64,000 nucleotides of DNA from Ferruginibacter lapsinanis (GTDB lineage Bacteria; Bacteroidota; Bacteroidia; Chitinophagales; Chitinophagaceae), in the NCBI RefSeq assembly GCF_020783315.1, contig NZ_CP086063.1, positions 1,240,001 to 1,304,000 on the forward strand, read 5' to 3'. This document shows positions 1 to 8,210 of the stretch, piece by piece. Made by a program: the position numbers and the translations under genes. The notes beneath the pieces were generated by a model, which did no database searches, was not told the origin of the DNA, and saw nothing but the letters and a program-made list of their open reading frames with translations. How positions within the stretch are numbered: the stretch's first letter is position 1; every line of letters starts with the position of its first letter.

Positions 1-1
1 A

Positions 2-109
2 GATGAGTGTATTGAAGTAACACCGAAAAGCATTCGTATGCGTAAAGTGGTATTGGATGAGAATGAACGTTCAAGATTAGCCAAATCAATGAAATCAGAA
101 ACAGCATAA
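2..109 (+). CDS. typA: TypA/BipA ribosome-associated GTPase, C-terminal end only
   Basis: The window opens in the last 35 codons of this gene, ending at TAA 107-109. The visible peptide has the stretch [11 protein letters not shown], which matches the conserved end of TypA/BipA (EVTPxSIRxRK), followed by a charged tail. TypA is a translational GTPase of the EF-G family that binds ribosomes and supports ribosome assembly and growth under stress. The GTPase and EF-G-like domains lie outside the window, so identity rests on the tail alone. It ends about 20 bases before a strong bidirectional terminator. Confidence 0.8.
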   Translation, partial: DECIEVTPKSIRMRKVVLDENERSRLAKSMKSETA

Positions 110-126
110 AACCTGTGTAGAAAAAA

Positions 127-163
127 TAAAAATCCCCTGTTATTTAACAGGGGATTTTTATTT
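127..163. terminator. Bidirectional intrinsic terminator between typA and GT4 gene
   Basis: A near-perfect hairpin, AATCCCCTGTT and its complement around a 4-base loop, has an A run on the left and a T run on the right. It can therefore terminate typA from the left and the minus-strand glycosyltransferase from the right. The stop codon of the glycosyltransferase (158-160) lies inside its right flank. Confidence 0.88.
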
Positions 164-1279
164 GGAATAATAACTTTCTAATAGCTCAACCATTTTTGCT
201 TCATATGGCTGAGGATATTTTTCTGTAAAAACTGTATAAGCATTTTCGCCTAATGTTTTCCAGTCGTTCCGTTGCAGCCAACATTCTTCCAATGTCGCAT
301 CAATATCTTCTATAGTTGCTCCTTCACTTACAAATCCGGTAATACCATTTTGTACCCATTTAGGCATTTCGCCAACGTTACTTACAATACAGGGTCTAGC
401 CATTGCCATTGCCTCAACAACAGAAAGCGGCATTGCGTCTACCCTTGTTATCTGAAATAAAAAATGACAACTTCTGAGTGCTTCCTGAACATTATTGGTA
501 TGACCTTTTAAGATTATTTTTTTTTGCAGATCAAGATCGATTATCAATTGTCTTAAGGACGCTTCGTCTTTGCCTTTTCCATATAGATGTAAAACCCAAT
601 TCCTTTGCATCCATTTTTCCGTCGACAAGGTTTTAATTAGTATGTCCTGAGCTTTTCGGTAATTATCTAACTCGGCTAACATTATCCATATGTACTGATT
701 GTTTAGGGCAGGATACGGAGTTATATATTGAGGAACAGCAAATGTGATCGGATTGTAAATTACTTTTTGTTTAGGAACGGTAATATGTAAATTTTGTTTA
801 ATTGTGTCAAACACTTTTTCTGTTGCCGCCATATTTACACAAGCGTTATTGATCCAATGGCTGTATATCGATGTTTTATGTTTTGATAAAGTGTCATTAA
901 CGTTATAATTATGACTGCATAAAGCGTAAGAAGTGAGGCGTTTATATAAGTGCTTCAACGGACCATATACTACATCGTTCCAGCTACCCTGATTAATGAA
1001 AACAAAATCATATTTTTCAAAAGGGATATTTTTTAGGCGTTGTTGTAGTTTCCATTTACCAAAAACACTTTTCAATATTTTTTTTGAAGGGAGAAGGTGG
1101 ACGGTACCACCTCTTTTTTCCAGTTCAGACAAGCGACTTTTTTTTTCATCCCAATCATAACAGCATACATCCACAGTATAATTATTGTCTGCCATCCACA
1201 AAGCTGTTTTATACCATATCTCCTCACTGCCTCCCCAGGCACTGCCATTCATTAGTGAGAGAAATAAAACAGATTTCAT
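158..1279 (-). CDS. Glycosyltransferase family 4 (group 1) protein
   Basis: A 373-residue GT-B fold glycosyltransferase that would move a sugar from a nucleotide donor onto a surface glycan or lipid-linked acceptor in the cytoplasm. The N-terminus has the glycine-rich acceptor-side loop (residues 11-18, NGSAWGGS). The C-terminal donor domain has the GT4 signature with DAMPLSVVE at 281-289, although the usual first Glu/Ser of that motif is Asp281, followed by ARPCIVSNVGE. Donor and acceptor cannot be read from sequence. The ATG shares its A with the stop of the upstream methyltransferase (TAATG), which suggests translational coupling. Together with the methyltransferase, FkbM and GT25 genes it looks like part of a surface-polysaccharide locus. 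Confidence 0.85.
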   Translation of the reverse strand: MKSVLFLSLMNGSAWGGSEEIWYKTALWMADNNYTVDVCCYDWDEKKSRLSELEKRGGTVHLLPSKKILKSVFGKWKLQQRLKNIPFEKYDFVFINQGSWNDVVYGPLKHLYKRLTSYALCSHNYNVNDTLSKHKTSIYSHWINNACVNMAATEKVFDTIKQNLHITVPKQKVIYNPITFAVPQYITPYPALNNQYIWIMLAELDNYRKAQDILIKTLSTEKWMQRNWVLHLYGKGKDEASLRQLIIDLDLQKKIILKGHTNNVQEALRSCHFLFQITRVDAMPLSVVEAMAMARPCIVSNVGEMPKWVQNGITGFVSEGATIEDIDATLEECWLQRNDWKTLGENAYTVFTEKYPQPYEAKMVELLESYYSK

Positions 1280-1986
1280 TATATTTTTTTTGCTACGACT
1301 ATGTAATTAATGGTCCAAATATCGTCTCTGTATTTTTTATCAGCCCATATTGCAATATGGTTAATAAGCCAGGTGAGCTTAAGTTCGATAAAAAGTAGTT
1401 TTAATATTTTTGATTTTACTGTTTTGTATTTAAAGGTAGAATAAACAGTGTTGAGCATCATTTGAAACATGGCTGCCCATTTGCCTCCGTTGGCTTTTAT
1501 GTAGTTAATTTCAAAACCAGCTTCTTCAAATAATTCTTTTAACCCATGTTTACTGATCCTGAAAAAATCGTAGGGCTCTTCGTGTAATTCCCAGGTGAAT
1601 GGAACAGTTAAGATGATATTTCCCTGTGGCTTTAAAACCCGGTATGCCTCTTTTATCATGCTGTGATGATCGTACACATGTTCCAAAACCTGTGTAGATA
1701 TCACTGTATCAAAAGTATTGGTTTCATATGGCAGATCTGTTGCCAGGCAAATAGTGTCAACTAATTGCTCGGTGCTTTGGGTGGCATCACAACCTGTGGA
1801 TTCTGTCGTAAGTGGTTGATACCACTCTTTATAGGGTTTGTTTCCACATCCCAGATCAAGTAACTTTCCTTTTGTAAAATTGTTTATTGCTTCTTTTAAA
1901 TCAGTCATCAAAAAATACAAATGAATATAATCAGGCGATTTTTTCTTTATTGATACCCCCTTAAGTCGTGGCATTTCTTTCCTCAT
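1279..1986 (-). CDS. Class I SAM-dependent methyltransferase
   Basis: The product resembles Methyltransf_11 proteins. The SAM-binding motif I is LLDLGCGNKPY, followed by an acidic post-I residue region (TGCDAT), and the motif with STQVLEHVYDH is typical of small-molecule or glycan methyltransferases. The frame stays open up to a TTG at 2034 (251 residues), but that TTG lies only 20 bases from the divergent FkbM gene. I prefer the ATG at 1986 (235 residues), which leaves room for a promoter and still keeps the whole fold. Either start is possible. The stop overlaps the start of the GT4 gene by one base. The substrate is unknown; a sugar or lipid head group fits the context. Confidence 0.8.
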   Translation of the reverse strand: MRKEMPRLKGVSIKKKSPDYIHLYFLMTDLKEAINNFTKGKLLDLGCGNKPYKEWYQPLTTESTGCDATQSTEQLVDTICLATDLPYETNTFDTVISTQVLEHVYDHHSMIKEAYRVLKPQGNIILTVPFTWELHEEPYDFFRISKHGLKELFEEAGFEINYIKANGGKWAAMFQMMLNTVYSTFKYKTVKSKILKLLFIELKLTWLINHIAIWADKKYRDDIWTINYIVVAKKI

Positions 1987-2017
1987 AAATGATTTTTTAA
2001 AAACACGTTTTAAATTG

Positions 2018-2025
2018 TAGCTTCG
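2018..2025 (+). promoter_or_regulatory. Possible -7 box (TAGCTTCG) for the FkbM gene
   Basis: This matches the Bacteroidota variant TAnnTTCG and lies 30 bases before the ATG at 2055. No clear -33 element is seen. The assignment is weak because the region may also be the extreme 5' end of the divergent methyltransferase if its TTG start is used. Confidence 0.3.
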
Positions 2026-2054
2026 TTCACACAAACAGAATTTTCAACAATAAT

Positions 2055-2801
2055 ATGTCTAAATTTCCTGCGTTAAAAAAATACCTTGGTTTTAGTGCTG
2101 CTGTGTTAGTTTATTTTAAGCTGAAAACAAAAAAACTTGATGCCACTAAGGTAAAGAATTTGTCGCATCCCTTTAAAATGAGAGATAATCCTTATGATTA
2201 TGCCACATTTGAAGAAGTTATTTTAAAAGAGACATATAATATCCCAGTAGATTTTTCTCCCAAAAATATCATTGACTGCGGTGGCAATATCGGACTTACC
2301 GCTTGCTATTTTGCTACAAAATTCCCTCAGGCCAATATCATTACAATTGAGCCTGACACAGATAATTTTACTGTTTTGAGTGAAAATATATCACACTACA
2401 CAAATATCACCGCCGTAAAAGCAGGAGTATGGAATAAACAAACTCATTTAAAAATAACCAACGGATCAGCAGGTAATAATTCTTTTATTGTTGAAGAAAA
2501 AAATTCTCCAGATGGAGATACGATCGAAGCGGTGAGTATTCCGTTTTTAATGGCAAAATCAGGATGGGACCATATTGATATTGTAAAAATGGATGTTGAA
2601 GGAGCAGAGAAAGAAATTTTTTCAGAGGGATTTGAAGAATGGTTACCCAAAACAAAAGTGGTTATTATAGAATTACATGATTTTATAAAACCAGGTTGTT
2701 CCAAAACAGTGTTTCATGCATTCGGCCAATTTAATTTTTCATTTAATATTAAAGGCGAAAATATAATTTTCACCAATCTTTCTTTTGACAATCGACACTA
2801 A
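2055..2801 (+). CDS. FkbM family methyltransferase
   Basis: A 248-residue SAM-dependent O-methyltransferase of the FkbM type. Motif I is IIDCGGNIGLTACYF around residues 73-87, followed by the acidic IEPD ribose-binding segment. A later KMDVEGAEKEIF segment is the FkbM family hallmark. FkbM proteins methylate hydroxyls on polyketides, and in Gram-negative bacteria they are common in LPS O-antigen and capsule loci. The latter role is inferred from the neighbouring glycosyltransferases. The 3' end overlaps the next gene by 17 bases, so the two are co-transcribed. Confidence 0.87.
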   Translation: MSKFPALKKYLGFSAAVLVYFKLKTKKLDATKVKNLSHPFKMRDNPYDYATFEEVILKETYNIPVDFSPKNIIDCGGNIGLTACYFATKFPQANIITIEPDTDNFTVLSENISHYTNITAVKAGVWNKQTHLKITNGSAGNNSFIVEEKNSPDGDTIEAVSIPFLMAKSGWDHIDIVKMDVEGAEKEIFSEGFEEWLPKTKVVIIELHDFIKPGCSKTVFHAFGQFNFSFNIKGENIIFTNLSFDNRH

Positions 2802-3576
2802 CATAAGTCAACATCTTCAACAATATTTTGATAAAATATTTGTTGTATCTGTGCCAAGATTTACAGAGCGGCATTTGTATGTACAAGAGCAGCTAAAAGG
2901 GCTGCCCTTTGATTTTTTCTGGGGAGCGGATAAATTGAAATTGGATATCGAAGAGCTAATGTCTGCCGGAATTTATGATGAAGTAAAAGGGAAAAAATTA
3001 CAAAGGCAGAAAAGAGCATTAAGTCTTGGAGAAATAGCCTGCTCTTTATCACACAGAATGGTGTATGAAGAAATGATAAAACATAATTGGCAAAGAGTAT
3101 TGATTTTTGAGGATGATGTTTGCCCTATTCATTCCAATATTCCCTTGTTAACCGAAGTATTTGCTGAATTGCCACAAAACTGGGAGCTGGTGTATTTAGG
3201 CTATCAGAAATACGAGACTGTAACACCTGTTTTAAAACGAAAACAGTTATTTTATAAAATACTTAGCAGTATGGGGTTAATGAAATGGACTTATACCATG
3301 GTATGCAATATGTTACCTAAGCCTTATAGCAAACACCTTAATATTGCCGGGTTTCACGAATGTACACATGCCTATTGCATTACACTTTCTGCTGCAAAAA
3401 AGTTGCTGGACGCTCAAACGCCGATTGTTTATCGGGCAGATGATCTTTTATCCTACACCATATTAAAAGGGGATTTGAATGCTTTTATCACTCAACCAAA
3501 GTTTTTTGACCAGGGATCTCTTCACCAAACGGGTATAGTTTCTGAAGTAACCGATCGGTTTACAGAAAAATCTTAA
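2785..3576 (+). CDS. Glycosyltransferase family 25 (LPS biosynthesis type)
   Basis: A 263-residue protein of the GT25 family, which in bacteria adds galactose or glucose to LPS core oligosaccharides. The N-terminal strand KIFVVSVPR with a following R is the family start. VLIFEDDVCP carries the acidic EDD motif that binds metal and nucleotide sugar, and the C-terminal part includes HAYCITLSAAKKLL. The start is a TTG at 2785 inside the end of the FkbM gene. No ATG occurs before the conserved first strand, so a non-ATG start is required. The context points to a glycan-modifying operon with FkbM. Confidence 0.85.
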   Translation: MTIDTNISQHLQQYFDKIFVVSVPRFTERHLYVQEQLKGLPFDFFWGADKLKLDIEELMSAGIYDEVKGKKLQRQKRALSLGEIACSLSHRMVYEEMIKHNWQRVLIFEDDVCPIHSNIPLLTEVFAELPQNWELVYLGYQKYETVTPVLKRKQLFYKILSSMGLMKWTYTMVCNMLPKPYSKHLNIAGFHECTHAYCITLSAAKKLLDAQTPIVYRADDLLSYTILKGDLNAFITQPKFFDQGSLHQTGIVSEVTDRFTEKS

Positions 3577-3625
3577 TTCGTAATACTTTTCTTTTAAAGC
3601 TTTATATCAGATAGCAATAGTTCTG

Positions 3626-3633
3626 TAACTTTG
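3626..3633 (+). promoter_or_regulatory. -7 promoter box TAACTTTG
   Basis: This is an exact match to the Bacteroidota -7 consensus TAnnTTTG. It ends ten bases before the ATG at 3643 and overlaps the TTG (3631) that would extend the frame, which argues that the ATG is the true start and the leader is very short. Confidence 0.6.
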
Positions 3634-3642
3634 CAGTTCTTC

Positions 3643-3849
3643 ATGAAAAAAGCACTCTCGGTTTTGGTTGTCGTTAGTTTATTTGCGCTTAAAACAGCAG
3701 CGCAGTGCTCATTGTGTACTAAAACAGCCCAGCAGTTAGGAGAAAAACCAGCTTTGGGACTCAATCAGGGGATTTTATATTTAATGATGATGCCTTTTAT
3801 TATTGTTGCTTTTATAGGTTACAAATGGTGGAAAAGTAATAGGGGGTAA
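3643..3849 (+). CDS. Small membrane protein with a CxxC motif, unknown function
   Basis: A 68-residue protein. Residues 1-20 form a signal-peptide-like or first membrane segment. CSLC follows directly, and then a conserved-looking hydrophilic linker (TAQQLGEKPALGLNQG). A second hydrophobic segment, about residues 44-61, ends in a positive tail. The two cysteines right after the first segment would lie on the periplasmic side and could form a disulfide or bind metal. Similar small proteins are, as far as I recall, widespread in Bacteroidota and have no assigned function. The start is set by the -7 box just upstream. Confidence 0.7.
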   Translation: MKKALSVLVVVSLFALKTAAQCSLCTKTAQQLGEKPALGLNQGILYLMMMPFIIVAFIGYKWWKSNRG

Positions 3850-3860
3850 AGAGGAGCCGC

Positions 3861-4757
3861 TCAATAGTTTTTAATAAACCTGTATAAATTAAAATTATTT
3901 CCTTCCTGTTCAATTTTATCTTTTAATTCGTTTTTATCAACATCATTCATTCTTTTTTTCTGAATGAGCTGATATGCTTTTTCAGTGATCAGCCAGCTTT
4001 TTTTACTGTTAAATGTAGCATGTTGAATATGGGATGTAATCGCATCTAACAATTCATCAATTCCTGTTTTTTGAGAAGCGATCGTTTTAATGACAGGAAC
4101 AGGGATTGTTTTTTTATGAAACGCCGGGGCCAGCATTAAGCGTAAATTTTTTACAAAAGTATCTGCTTCGGGCCTGTCTGCTTTGTTCACCACGAACATA
4201 TCAGCTATTTCCATCAACCCTGACTTCATAGTTTGTATTTCATCGCCGGCTTCAGGAACAACTACAACAATCGTAGTATCTGCCAGTCCGGCTATTTCAA
4301 CTTCGCTTTGCCCTACACCAACAGTTTCTATGATAATGTAATCAAAAAATGCTGCTTTCAACAAGTCAGTGATCTCGATAATTTTGGGGTGTAACCCGCC
4401 CAAAGAGCCTCTGGTAGCTAATGAGCGGATGTATACATTTGGGTTGGTATACCATTCGCTCATGCGTATTCTGTCGCCTAACAATGCCCCTAAATTAAAA
4501 GGCGAAGATGGATCAACGCAAAGAACAGCCACTTTTTTATTTTGTGTGATCATGCGGCTGATCAATCCATCAACCAATGTGCTTTTACCTGCACCCGGAG
4601 GACCGGTTATTCCTATTACCGAAGTGTTTTTATTGGGTAAAAGTTGGAGCAATTCTTCATATCCCTCCGCTTCATTTTCAATCAGGGATATACATCTGGC
4701 CAGTGCTTTAAAATCACCTGCTTGTAAAAGATCAATATATGATTGCCATTGATTCAC
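3861..4757 (-). CDS. meaB: MeaB/ArgK-type GTPase, methylmalonyl-CoA mutase chaperone
   Basis: A 298-residue G3E-family GTPase. Walker A is GPPGAGKST near residue 53. The switch region is ETVGVGQSEVEIAGLADTT, and the base-recognition motif is NKAD. MeaB binds methylmalonyl-CoA mutase, gates adenosylcobalamin loading and protects the radical enzyme from inactivation. The mutase genes are not in this window. The start codon is GTG at 4757, six bases after the stop of the ABC transporter gene, so both are probably on one transcript. Length is close to the usual size of about 300-330. Confidence 0.92.
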   Translation of the reverse strand: MNQWQSYIDLLQAGDFKALARCISLIENEAEGYEELLQLLPNKNTSVIGITGPPGAGKSTLVDGLISRMITQNKKVAVLCVDPSSPFNLGALLGDRIRMSEWYTNPNVYIRSLATRGSLGGLHPKIIEITDLLKAAFFDYIIIETVGVGQSEVEIAGLADTTIVVVVPEAGDEIQTMKSGLMEIADMFVVNKADRPEADTFVKNLRLMLAPAFHKKTIPVPVIKTIASQKTGIDELLDAITSHIQHATFNSKKSWLITEKAYQLIQKKRMNDVDKNELKDKIEQEGNNFNLYRFIKNY

Positions 4758-4763
4758 TATAAA

Positions 4764-6566
4764 TTATTTTATCTCCTGCATTTCAACCAGTTTACTATAA
4801 AATCCATTCTGATCAATCAATGTTTGATGATTGCCCCTTTCAATGATTCGTCCGTTTTGTAATACAATAATCTCATCGGCATTGCTGATCGTACTCAATC
4901 TATGTGCTATTACAACAGAAGTTCTGTCTCTCATTAAATTATTGATCGCCTCCTGTACCAATCTTTCACTTTCTGTATCTAATGAAGATGTGGCTTCATC
5001 CAAAATCAATATAGGTGAATTTTGCAATACAGCTCTGGCAATGGTAAGTCTTTGTCTTTCGCCTCCACTGAGTTTTGTGCCCCTGTCGCCGATATTAGTT
5101 TCAAACCCTTTTTCTTTTTGAACAATAAAATTATATGCATTAGCAACTTTTGCAGCGTGTGTGATCGTTTCTTCCGGAGCTTCCAGTTTTCCTAAAGCGA
5201 TATTGTTTGCAATAGTATCATTAAATAAAATAGGCTCTTGAGTAACAAAACTCATTTGTTTACGCAGTGATTCTAATGTGTATTCATTGATATTTTTTCC
5301 ATCCACTAAAATTTCTCCTGAACTTACATTGTGAAAACGGGGGATGAGATCTACCAATGTACTTTTTCCCGACCCCGAAGATCCAACCAATGCAATCGTT
5401 TTTCCTTTGGGGATTATAAGATCAATATTATGAAGCACAGTTTTGTCGCCGTAAGAAAAACTAACATTTTTAAATTCTATACTATGTTCAAATGTTTCTA
5501 AATTGATAGCATCAGGTTTTTCTACGATAGTAACAGGAGCATTTAAAATCTCTTCCACACGATCAAGGGCTCCCATTCCTCTTTGAATACCGGCAATAGT
5601 ACCGGCAAGATTTTTTGCAGGATTGATCAACATGGCAAAACTTAAAATGAATGTGATCAGATCTCCACTGGCCAACTGGCTACTGGGAGAAAAAACCAAT
5701 TTACCTCCTACAAAAAGAATAATGCAAAGTACGGTTACGCTTAATACTTCGGTAAGCGGACTTGCCAGATCCCTTCTTCTTGTCATGCTATTAAGAATGT
5801 CAATCAGTTTGTTATTGCCATGCTTAAATTTCTCCATCATTTGTTCTTCAGCAGTAAAGGCTTTAATTACTTTCATGCCACCCAAAGTCTCTTCTACATG
5901 ACTCAGGTTGCTTCCTGTTGTTTCAGCAAGACTGGTTGATTCTTTTTTTAAGCGTTTACTGATACGACCGATTACAAAAACAGTTACAGGGAGCAATAAA
6001 AGTAAGAAGAGGGATAATTGAGGACTTAGATAGATCATGTAACATAAAAAACCAATGATAGTGAACGAGTCTTTTATTAACCCTTCTAATGAGCCAATGA
6101 TAGAATTATATATTTCACCAATATCGGAAACCATACGGCTCATCAGGTCTCCCTTACGTTGTTCGGAAAAAAATCCTAAAGGCAAACTTACTATTCTGTT
6201 GTAAAGGCGTATTCTAAATCCTGATATGATATTGTTTCTTACAGGGGTAGACACATAAAATGACAGATAAAGAAATAAATTCTTAAGAAATGTTGCTATT
6301 ACAATAACTACGCACATGATAGCCAACGTATAAATCTTGTCATGCGCCACGATCATTTGCTGAAAATAGTTTTTTAAGTCGCCAATAGCATTTGATTGAA
6401 TGGTTGAATTTTTTACATCTGTATTAAAAATTAAATTTAAAAACGGAGATAACATGCCAATAGACAACAACGAGAATACTGTTGCCAACAAGGTTAAACA
6501 AATGTAAAGCGCCAGTTTTTCCTTTGGGATATGTATGTACTTAAATACTCTTAAAAAATTCTTCAT
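4764..6566 (-). CDS. MsbA-like ABC exporter, fused permease and ATPase
   Basis: A 600-residue type IV (MsbA/LmrA-like) half-transporter that would dimerise in the inner membrane. Six membrane helices cover about residues 15-310. The ATPase domain follows with GSSGSGKST (Walker A), LSGGERQRL (signature), ILILDEATSSLD (Walker B) and IAHRLST (H-loop). The frame runs open 54 codons further, but the ATG at 6566 follows a TAACTTTG promoter box and begins the usual N-terminus. A lipid A or LPS flippase role is plausible beside glycosyltransferase genes, but drug or lipid export in general cannot be excluded. Confidence 0.88.
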   Translation of the reverse strand: MKNFLRVFKYIHIPKEKLALYICLTLLATVFSLLSIGMLSPFLNLIFNTDVKNSTIQSNAIGDLKNYFQQMIVAHDKIYTLAIMCVVIVIATFLKNLFLYLSFYVSTPVRNNIISGFRIRLYNRIVSLPLGFFSEQRKGDLMSRMVSDIGEIYNSIIGSLEGLIKDSFTIIGFLCYMIYLSPQLSLFLLLLLPVTVFVIGRISKRLKKESTSLAETTGSNLSHVEETLGGMKVIKAFTAEEQMMEKFKHGNNKLIDILNSMTRRRDLASPLTEVLSVTVLCIILFVGGKLVFSPSSQLASGDLITFILSFAMLINPAKNLAGTIAGIQRGMGALDRVEEILNAPVTIVEKPDAINLETFEHSIEFKNVSFSYGDKTVLHNIDLIIPKGKTIALVGSSGSGKSTLVDLIPRFHNVSSGEILVDGKNINEYTLESLRKQMSFVTQEPILFNDTIANNIALGKLEAPEETITHAAKVANAYNFIVQKEKGFETNIGDRGTKLSGGERQRLTIARAVLQNSPILILDEATSSLDTESERLVQEAINNLMRDRTSVVIAHRLSTISNADEIIVLQNGRIIERGNHQTLIDQNGFYSKLVEMQEIK

Positions 6567-6601
6567 AATTACATATAGCTGTAGCAAATAATACAGCGGT
6601 G

Positions 6602-6609
6602 CAAAGTTA
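6602..6609 (-). promoter_or_regulatory. -7 promoter box TAACTTTG (minus strand)
   Basis: An exact TAnnTTTG match about 36 bases before the ATG of the ABC exporter at 6566. It supports that start over the longer open frame. No convincing -33 element is visible. Confidence 0.55.
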
Positions 6610-6706
6610 CGCCGATTATTTACATGCGTAGACCCAATGCCGTAAATATTGAATATAATACATAAATGGTAGAATCTGCTTAGCCTCGTTGCTGTAAATA
6701 TTTTGT

Positions 6707-6714
6707 TAGATTTG
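6707..6714 (+). promoter_or_regulatory. -7 promoter box TAGATTTG
   Basis: An exact TAnnTTTG match 25 bases before the ATG at 6739. It falls inside the upstream extension of the open frame, so the shorter glycosyltransferase start is preferred. Confidence 0.55.
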
Positions 6715-6738
6715 CCTTTCAATGGCATTTATAGACAA

Positions 6739-7503
6739 ATGGTAAAATTATCGGTTGTAATTATTACAAAAAACGAGGCTCACATTATTGCAAATACCCT
6801 GCAAAGTCTTGCAGGTATTACTGACGATATTGTGATAGTAGATAATGGGAGTACTGATAACACAATCAATATCTGCAAACAATTTAATGCTCATGTAATT
6901 ACTACTGATTGGAAAGGCTATGGGGAAACTAAAAATATTGGTATAGACGCAGCCAGGTATGATTGGATATTAGGTATAGATGCCGATGAAGTAATTGATA
7001 AAGAACTAAAAAATGCCATTCTGCAGATAGACTTTTCTGAAGAGAAGAATCTGTATGAAGTGAAGTTCAAGAATTTCTTTTGTAATAAATGGATAAAATT
7101 CGGAGAATGGTCAGGCGATAAACATATAAGACTTTTTAATAGAAAATATGTACGATGGAATAATGCAGCTGTGCATGAAAGCCTGATCTTTCCGGTTGAA
7201 GCAAAGAAACATACTCTCAAAGGAAACATCCTGCACTACACAACAAATAGTTTCGATGAGCACATTGAAAAAACGATCCGGTATGCGAAGCAGAATGCTG
7301 AAAAATATTTTAACCAAGGTAAAAAAGCCGGGATAATAAAACTATACTTATCGCCATTTTTTACATTTGTAAAGCACTATATTTTCGAATTGGGTTTTTT
7401 AGATGGTTGGTATGGATTTTTGATCGCAAAAAATACAGCATGGTACACGTATTTAAAATACAAGTTTTTAAAAGAAATGACTATCAAACAAAAAAATCAA
7501 TAA
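6739..7503 (+). CDS. Glycosyltransferase family 2, WaaE/KdtX-like
   Basis: A 254-residue GT-A glycosyltransferase. It starts with LSVVIITKNE, then IVDNGSTDNT, and carries the metal-binding DAD at residues 81-83. The C-terminal half, with a KWIKFGEWSGDKHIRLF segment and a hydrophobic end, resembles LPS core beta-glucosyltransferases of the WaaE/KdtX type. It would act at the cytoplasmic face of the inner membrane on lipid A-core. The next gene starts 4 bases after its stop, so it probably heads the 6.7-10.8 kb operon that also holds lptC. Confidence 0.86.
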   Translation: MVKLSVVIITKNEAHIIANTLQSLAGITDDIVIVDNGSTDNTINICKQFNAHVITTDWKGYGETKNIGIDAARYDWILGIDADEVIDKELKNAILQIDFSEEKNLYEVKFKNFFCNKWIKFGEWSGDKHIRLFNRKYVRWNNAAVHESLIFPVEAKKHTLKGNILHYTTNSFDEHIEKTIRYAKQNAEKYFNQGKKAGIIKLYLSPFFTFVKHYIFELGFLDGWYGFLIAKNTAWYTYLKYKFLKEMTIKQKNQ

Positions 7504-7507
7504 TTTC

Positions 7508-8143
7508 TTGACAAACTTCATTCCCATATTTCCATTAGCAATTGTTGTTTATCCAGGCGAAGAACTGAACCTGCATATATTTGAACCAAGGTATAAGCAA
7601 TTAATTCAATATTGTATCGACAACAAAAAACCATTTGGGATCCCTGCTGTAATTAATAACCAGGTAAAAGATTTGGGCACTTTGGTTGAGTTGGTTGAAG
7701 TTTCAAAGGTGTATGATAATGGAGAAATGGATATAAAAACCAAAGGCAGCAAGGTTTTCAGAGTTTTAGAAACAGTAAAGGAGATACCAGATAAATTATA
7801 CAGCGGAGCAATAGTTAGTTACCCGGACAATAGTTTTACCGGCAACAGAAGACTGATGCAGAAAGTGATAGAAGGAATAAGGCATTTACATGAATTATTG
7901 AAGGTTACAAAAACCTTTAAAAAACCTGATACAGAGATCGAGAGTTATGATGTAGCTCATCACATGGGTTTGTCTTTAGAGCAAGAGTATGAGTTACTTG
8001 GTTTGATGGAAGAGATTCACCGTCAGGAATATTTAAAACGTCATCTTAAAAAAGTATTGCCTGTAATGGCAGAAATGGAGACGCTGAAAGAAAGAGTAAA
8101 GCTAAACGGGCATTTTAAAAATTTAGGAGGATTAGAACTTTAG
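7508..8143 (+). CDS. Lon substrate-binding (LON) domain protein
   Basis: A 211-residue protein that corresponds to the N-terminal PUA-like domain of Lon protease without ATPase or protease domains. It begins IPIFPLAIVVYPGEELNLHIFEPRYKQ, the standard LON domain opening, and ends with a helical region. Stand-alone LON proteins are common in bacteria, and their role (substrate adaptor or regulator) is not settled. The start is TTG at 7508, 4 bases after the previous stop. No ATG occurs before the conserved first strand. Confidence 0.87.
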   Translation: MTNFIPIFPLAIVVYPGEELNLHIFEPRYKQLIQYCIDNKKPFGIPAVINNQVKDLGTLVELVEVSKVYDNGEMDIKTKGSKVFRVLETVKEIPDKLYSGAIVSYPDNSFTGNRRLMQKVIEGIRHLHELLKVTKTFKKPDTEIESYDVAHHMGLSLEQEYELLGLMEEIHRQEYLKRHLKKVLPVMAEMETLKERVKLNGHFKNLGGLEL

Positions 8144-8154
8144 TTTTCAATTCT

Positions 8155-8210
8155 TAGTTAATAGTTGTTCACTAACTACGAACTATTAACTACAAATTAC
8201 AAACCATGAA
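8155..8210 (+). repeat. Degenerate heptamer array running into the coaX start codon
   Basis: Eight consecutive 7-bp units, each a variant of CTACAAA (for example TAGTTAA, CTACGAA, CTATTAA, TTACAAA), fill the leader of coaX. The eighth unit, CCATGAA, contains the start ATG in phase with the array. Downstream of it the period stops. Confidence 0.7.

Noticed and set aside
272-460. Open frame on the plus strand inside the GT4 gene
   Set aside because: Lies wholly inside a well-supported minus-strand gene and its translation has no recognisable features.
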